Below are positions 60,692 through 64,000 of a DNA stretch of 64,000 bases, in pieces. Position 1 is the stretch's first letter. The number at the start of each line of letters is the position of its first letter. Below the pieces are notes generated by a model that had not been told where the DNA came from, ran no database searches, and saw only the letters and a program-made list of their open reading frames with translations. Both the position numbers and the translations under genes were made by a program. The DNA comes from JAPLDA01 sp043787975. GTDB taxonomy: Bacteria; Bacteroidota; Bacteroidia; AKYH767-A; 2013-40CM-41-45. The DNA lies in the NCBI GenBank assembly GCA_043787975.1, contig JAYVUK010000064.1, positions 1 to 64,000 of the forward strand, read 5' to 3'.

Positions 60692-61495
60692 CTAATAGAA
60701 AACTTTCTCTCCGATAATTTTCACCTTGTTTCCTGGTTCAATCCATTTCCCGATTTCCGATGCAGGGATGTAACAATTAACGGTCAGGTAATAATGATGT
60801 CCGTATCCCTGCAAAGCCGACCATTCGGGAAGGGTGGATGCACGATGCCTTGCAAAAGTTTTCGGAAAAGCATGAATCACTTCACCGGTTTCCGGGTGAC
60901 GCGTTGGAACAATGCACCGTTCACGCGGACTCATTCCAAACACAGTCACATCACCTACCCGGAATTCAATTCCTTTTCCTTCAGATGAAAATAAATGATC
61001 TTCCCAAAAAGCCGGAACACCTTCAATCTCCAATGTTGCCCTGAACCGCCTTCTTGTTTCGTCTAAATCCATGTGATCATACCATGTTGAAACGGTTTGC
61101 AAACTTGAAGTAGAAAGTAGTGTGACACCGGCAATATCCGGGATGTCCATAAACTGCCCTGTTTTATCCTGTTGAAGAAATGTTTTTATTCCGAAATAAG
61201 CAGACAGGTAGGATTCCAATTCCTGTTTTTCTTTTTGCAAGTGAAAATGATTCCACGTTGTTTCATGTTGTTGCCGTAATGAAATGATTTTACTTTCAAA
61301 GTCAATGGTGGAACGGAGCAAATGAACAAGCGGATTTGTTTTCCCGGTAATGAAATTTCCTTCTTCATCACTCATGGCATATTCCCTGTCGTGCAAAAGA
61401 CAACCGCCTTCGGTGATCACAGCTTTTTGCAGCGTGATTCCATCCAAAGATTTGACAGGATAAATGGTAATGCTGTTTAGAGCCGGTTCAAACAT
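60692..61495 (-). CDS. MOSC-domain protein (N-terminal beta barrel plus MOSC)
   Basis: The 267-aa protein begins ITIYPVKSLDGITL, the usual MOSC_N start, and has a C-terminal MOSC domain with GMSPRERCIVPTRHPETGEV (the conserved Cys of sulfur/molybdenum-cofactor carriers). Such proteins resemble the C-terminal part of Moco sulfurase and amidoxime reductase. Together with fdhD, mobA and FdhF it adds to the molybdenum-related gene set of the window. Middle gene of a tight operon. Confidence 0.9.
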   Translation of the reverse strand: MFEPALNSITIYPVKSLDGITLQKAVITEGGCLLHDREYAMSDEEGNFITGKTNPLVHLLRSTIDFESKIISLRQQHETTWNHFHLQKEKQELESYLSAYFGIKTFLQQDKTGQFMDIPDIAGVTLLSTSSLQTVSTWYDHMDLDETRRRFRATLEIEGVPAFWEDHLFSSEGKGIEFRVGDVTVFGMSPRERCIVPTRHPETGEVIHAFPKTFARHRASTLPEWSALQGYGHHYYLTVNCYIPASEIGKWIEPGNKVKIIGEKVFY

Positions 61496-61510
61496 TCGCG
61501 TATGTTACAA

Positions 61511-62137
61511 TCACATTTCAGATTTTTGCAATTGGCTTTTTTTCAATCGTTCATTTGCATTTGCAAGAATCATTTTGAAGGATTCACTTTCTACTACCTG
61601 GTGAATGGTTTTCGGCGCTGGAGGATTATTAATATGTTCTGATAAATGTAATTGAAACCATTGTGTGTCGTGCCAGTTGCCCAATTTGAAACCTACTTTT
61701 TTAAAGACTCCAATTTCCTCGAACCCCAACGCTTTGTGAAAACCTACACTCTTTTCATTTGGTAAACCCACACCTGCATACACATTAAAGTAACCCTGGA
61801 GGCGCAAAAGAGAAAACAATGTTTCATATAATATACGGGCAACTCCTTTACGGTGAAATTCGGATGACATATAAACAGTTGATTCCGGTGACCATTGATA
61901 AGCTGTTCGATACCTGTGTTTGCTGGCATACGCATAACCAATGATGATATTGTTCTGCAGACAAACCAACCAAGGAAATTCAGAAGTGTTTGTTTTTATC
62001 CTTTGTAAATATTCTTCCAATGCCGGGACTTTGTACTCAAAAGAAATAATTGTATTGAGTACGTATGGTTTGTAAACTTCCAATGTTGCCGTAACATCGC
62101 TTTCATTTATCAAACGTATTTCGAATTGGTTATTCAT
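61511..62137 (-). CDS. GNAT-family acetyltransferase, phosphinothricin-acetyltransferase type
   Basis: The 208-aa protein has the CoA-binding segment EFHRKGVARILYETLFSLL and the lead strands RLINESDVTATLEVYKPYV. The substrate is an amine, possibly an amino acid analogue. The N-terminus MNNQFEIRLINESD fits the PAT subgroup. First gene of the three-gene run; 15 bp before the MOSC gene. Confidence 0.85.
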   Translation of the reverse strand: MNNQFEIRLINESDVTATLEVYKPYVLNTIISFEYKVPALEEYLQRIKTNTSEFPWLVCLQNNIIIGYAYASKHRYRTAYQWSPESTVYMSSEFHRKGVARILYETLFSLLRLQGYFNVYAGVGLPNEKSVGFHKALGFEEIGVFKKVGFKLGNWHDTQWFQLHLSEHINNPPAPKTIHQVVESESFKMILANANERLKKSQLQKSEM

Positions 62138-62345
62138 TACTAGTCGGAATGTATGTACCCATGTTTATCTTTTGCAATGGTAAGTTTTGTTTTTTAATTG
62201 ACCGGATAAAAATGGATTTTATTTAGGTTCTGTGCTATTGAACATCCGGAATTTTAAAGAAAATATTTTCGGTCGTGCGTGGGGAATTCGGTGCGTATTA
62301 ATTTTCGTTAGAGAATAAGTGGTAAACTAATTTTCAGAAGGACTG

Positions 62346-63176
62346 TTATGTTTTTTCTCCTTCGATAAACAGCATCGGGACTGTCAGTGATAATCCTCCG
62401 TTTTTAATTGAATGGTCATTTAAGTTTTGTTCAAGGGATGTAAAAATTTCTTTCAATTCATCCTGCGGAAAAATTTTCATCCAGCTTGTAAGCCAGCCCA
62501 ATTTTACAAAATAATGATTCAAAAAAGCGCTGCCGTCTAAAAACTTCATTTCAAAACTTTCTTCATGATACCTGCAAACCCTAAAACCACTCTTGGTAAA
62601 TAATCCGGAAACACTTTCCACAGTACCACGATGTTCTTCTTCTTTTTTCAGAACGGAAACTAAATCATTTTTTCCTGCGTGTTGAAGTGTTGAATAGAAG
62701 ATCGTGTAAAATTCTTTCCAATGTCCTTGCAGGTTGGTTGTTAAAGCCAGCTTGCTTGTTGGTTTAACTACGCGGTAACATTCTTTGAAAACAATTTCAG
62801 GTGTCTCAAAATTATTGATGCCTAAATTTGAAACGATCAGGTCGATGGAATTGTCGTCGAAGGGAATTTGCTCGGCTGAACTTTCAATGATTTCCACATT
62901 GGAAAGACCGTAGTTTTTTATTTTTTGTCTTGCACGTGAGTTAGCATTTTTCCATGGATCAAGTCCAAAAAGTTTACAGGAATTTCCCAGTCGTCCTCCA
63001 AGTTCCATCAATGGAAAACCTGCGCCCGAACCAATGTCAATCACTGTCATGTTGGATTTTAATTCCAAATGCTTCAGCAACAATAATCCGAACGGTGCGC
63101 TCCACCAAGGTAATTCATCAAACGTATTGATGAACTCTTCGTTGTCGTCAAAACGGTAGGATAGATATTCAGTCAT
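62346..63176 (-). CDS. Class I SAM-dependent methyltransferase
   Basis: From the ATG at 63176 (MTEYLSYRFDDNEEF) the ~276-aa protein has motif I VIDIGSGAGFPLMELGG, GLDPWKNANSRARQKI, and DLIVSNLGINNFETPEIVFKE, cited here in short forms. A GTG at 63203 extends it by nine residues and is possible. It resembles Ubi/Coq-type small-molecule methyltransferases. Unlinked to its neighbours. Confidence 0.8.
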   Translation of the reverse strand: MTEYLSYRFDDNEEFINTFDELPWWSAPFGLLLLKHLELKSNMTVIDIGSGAGFPLMELGGRLGNSCKLFGLDPWKNANSRARQKIKNYGLSNVEIIESSAEQIPFDDNSIDLIVSNLGINNFETPEIVFKECYRVVKPTSKLALTTNLQGHWKEFYTIFYSTLQHAGKNDLVSVLKKEEEHRGTVESVSGLFTKSGFRVCRYHEESFEMKFLDGSAFLNHYFVKLGWLTSWMKIFPQDELKEIFTSLEQNLNDHSIKNGGLSLTVPMLFIEGEKT

Positions 63177-63286
63177 ACGAGTCGGATGTTCCAGCAGATG
63201 CACTTAAAAGCGTCAGCGATAATGACCATAGAAAAAAGATCCTTTTTGTCATGACGTTCAAAATTGCCGTATGAAACTATTTCAGT

Positions 63287-64000
63287 TCAATCATGATCAA
63301 CAATTAATTTTTTTGTGATCAATCTTTCTCCATCGAAAACTTTCATAAAATAAATTCCGGAAGGAAAGGATTTGCAGCTAATCGTTTGTATTTCGGAGTT
63401 AAGATTTGCCGAATAAACAGCTTGTCCTACTTCATTATATATTTCAAGATTAGCATCTTTTATTTCAGATTTTATTTCGATTGTAAAATGTTCACCGGCA
63501 GGGTTGGGATAAAAAAGAATGTCTTCCTGTGGAAATAGTTCTGCTACTCCTGTTGTGATGCAAAGTGGTCCGGCTTGAATCGGAACATGTGAATCCACAA
63601 ACGTTCCATTTCCTAATTCACCGGATGCGTTTAATCCGAAAGCCCAAACAGTTCCATTACTTTTTCGTGCAAGTGAATGATTGTATCCTGCTGAAACTTC
63701 AGCTACTCCGGTAAGAAGATTTACCTGAACCGGTGCATGTCTGTCTATTATGGAGTTATCACCTAATTCACCGTTGCCATTGTATCCCCAGGCCCAAACC
63801 GTAGAATCATTTTTTATTGCCAGGGAATGATAAACCCCTGCAGCAATGGCTGTAATTCCAGATAGATTCAATACATGCAAGGGTACATAACTTAAGGAAG
63901 TAGTACTATCACCTAATTCACCTTCGTTATTAGTTCCCCACGCCCAAACTGTTCCGTCATTTTTAAGTGCAAGCGAATAGGTGTTGCCGGCCGCAATTGC
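63287..64000 (-). CDS. RCC1-repeat protein with T9SS sorting domain (5' partial)
   Basis: The frame is open to the end of the window (238 codons visible). Three RCC1-type repeats show the pattern A-A-G-x-x-(Y/H)-S-L-A-x-K-x-(D/S)-G-T-V-W-A-(W/F)-G and GELG(D/N) loops, the hallmark of a beta propeller. The C-terminus (FYPNPAGEHFTIEI to LITKKLIVDHD) is a type IX secretion sorting domain. The protein is exported to the surface or medium; ligand unknown. The gene starts beyond base 64000. Confidence 0.88.
   Translation of the reverse strand, partial: AIAAGNTYSLALKNDGTVWAWGTNNEGELGDSTTSLSYVPLHVLNLSGITAIAAGVYHSLAIKNDSTVWAWGYNGNGELGDNSIIDRHAPVQVNLLTGVAEVSAGYNHSLARKSNGTVWAFGLNASGELGNGTFVDSHVPIQAGPLCITTGVAELFPQEDILFYPNPAGEHFTIEIKSEIKDANLEIYNEVGQAVYSANLNSEIQTISCKSFPSGIYFMKVFDGERLITKKLIVDHD

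Overview
The window is a stretch of chromosome from a bacterium of the phylum Bacteroidota. Several things in the sequence point there. Two secreted proteins carry C-terminal type IX secretion (Por) sorting domains at the window edges (1-1581 and 63287-64000), and a secreted M1 peptidase (28269-30203) carries a third. There is a type III glutamine synthetase (glnN), both an NAD-linked 2-oxoglutarate dehydrogenase and a KorAB-type ferredoxin oxidoreductase, many signal-peptide lipoproteins, almost no Shine-Dalgarno sequences, and a few TAnnTTTG-like promoter boxes. Finer placement (for example Chitinophagales or Sphingobacteriales) is a guess.

Layout. 1-3.8 kb: end of a repeat-rich T9SS protein, a LuxE/PaaK-like acyl-protein synthetase, and a FeeM-like acyltransferase. 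3.88-6.80 kb: a complete IS1595-family element with 23-bp inverted ends (one mismatch) and an exact 8-bp target duplication. It carries four non-transposase genes, and its transposase is frameshifted. 6.8-24.7 kb: mostly housekeeping genes, namely a flavin oxidase, a desaturase, nadB, an Nfu scaffold, odhB-odhA, korB-korA, a beta-lactamase-fold protein and lipoproteins. 24.7-41.9 kb: an FdhF/YdeP molybdoenzyme with fdhD and mobA 12-15 kb further on, a cytochrome c and barrel pair, the M1 peptidase, a LysM glucosaminidase, a PLP deaminase, hutU, a Pif1-like helicase and small genes. 42-44 kb: rsmH and a MazG-like pyrophosphohydrolase. 44.2-52.6 kb: an accessory, defence-type region. It holds an XRE regulator over a 19-bp operator-like palindrome, a type III restriction-modification pair, a REP-associated tyrosine transposase whose own gene contains REP-like palindromes, and a coupled pair of a MazG-like enzyme with a 730-aa GIY-YIG / DUF2075 helicase / S24 peptidase fusion. 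52.7-64 kb: a luciferase-like oxidoreductase, tRNA-Val, folC, glnN, a class C serine hydrolase, and a MOSC/GNAT/methyltransferase cluster.

Two modules best fit the idea of an undescribed system. The first is the cargo-carrying IS1595 element: a 319-aa protein starts one base after the transposase stop, followed by a membrane protein and a 46-aa basic protein, all in one overlapping run. The second is the MazG plus GIY-YIG-DUF2075-S24 pair, which looks like an antiphage or DNA-damage-responsive effector next to a restriction system. A further genome-wide habit is visible: many intergenic spacers are filled with short-word arrays folding into long imperfect hairpins, and related words have entered coding frames (the PLP deaminase and the REP-associated transposase).
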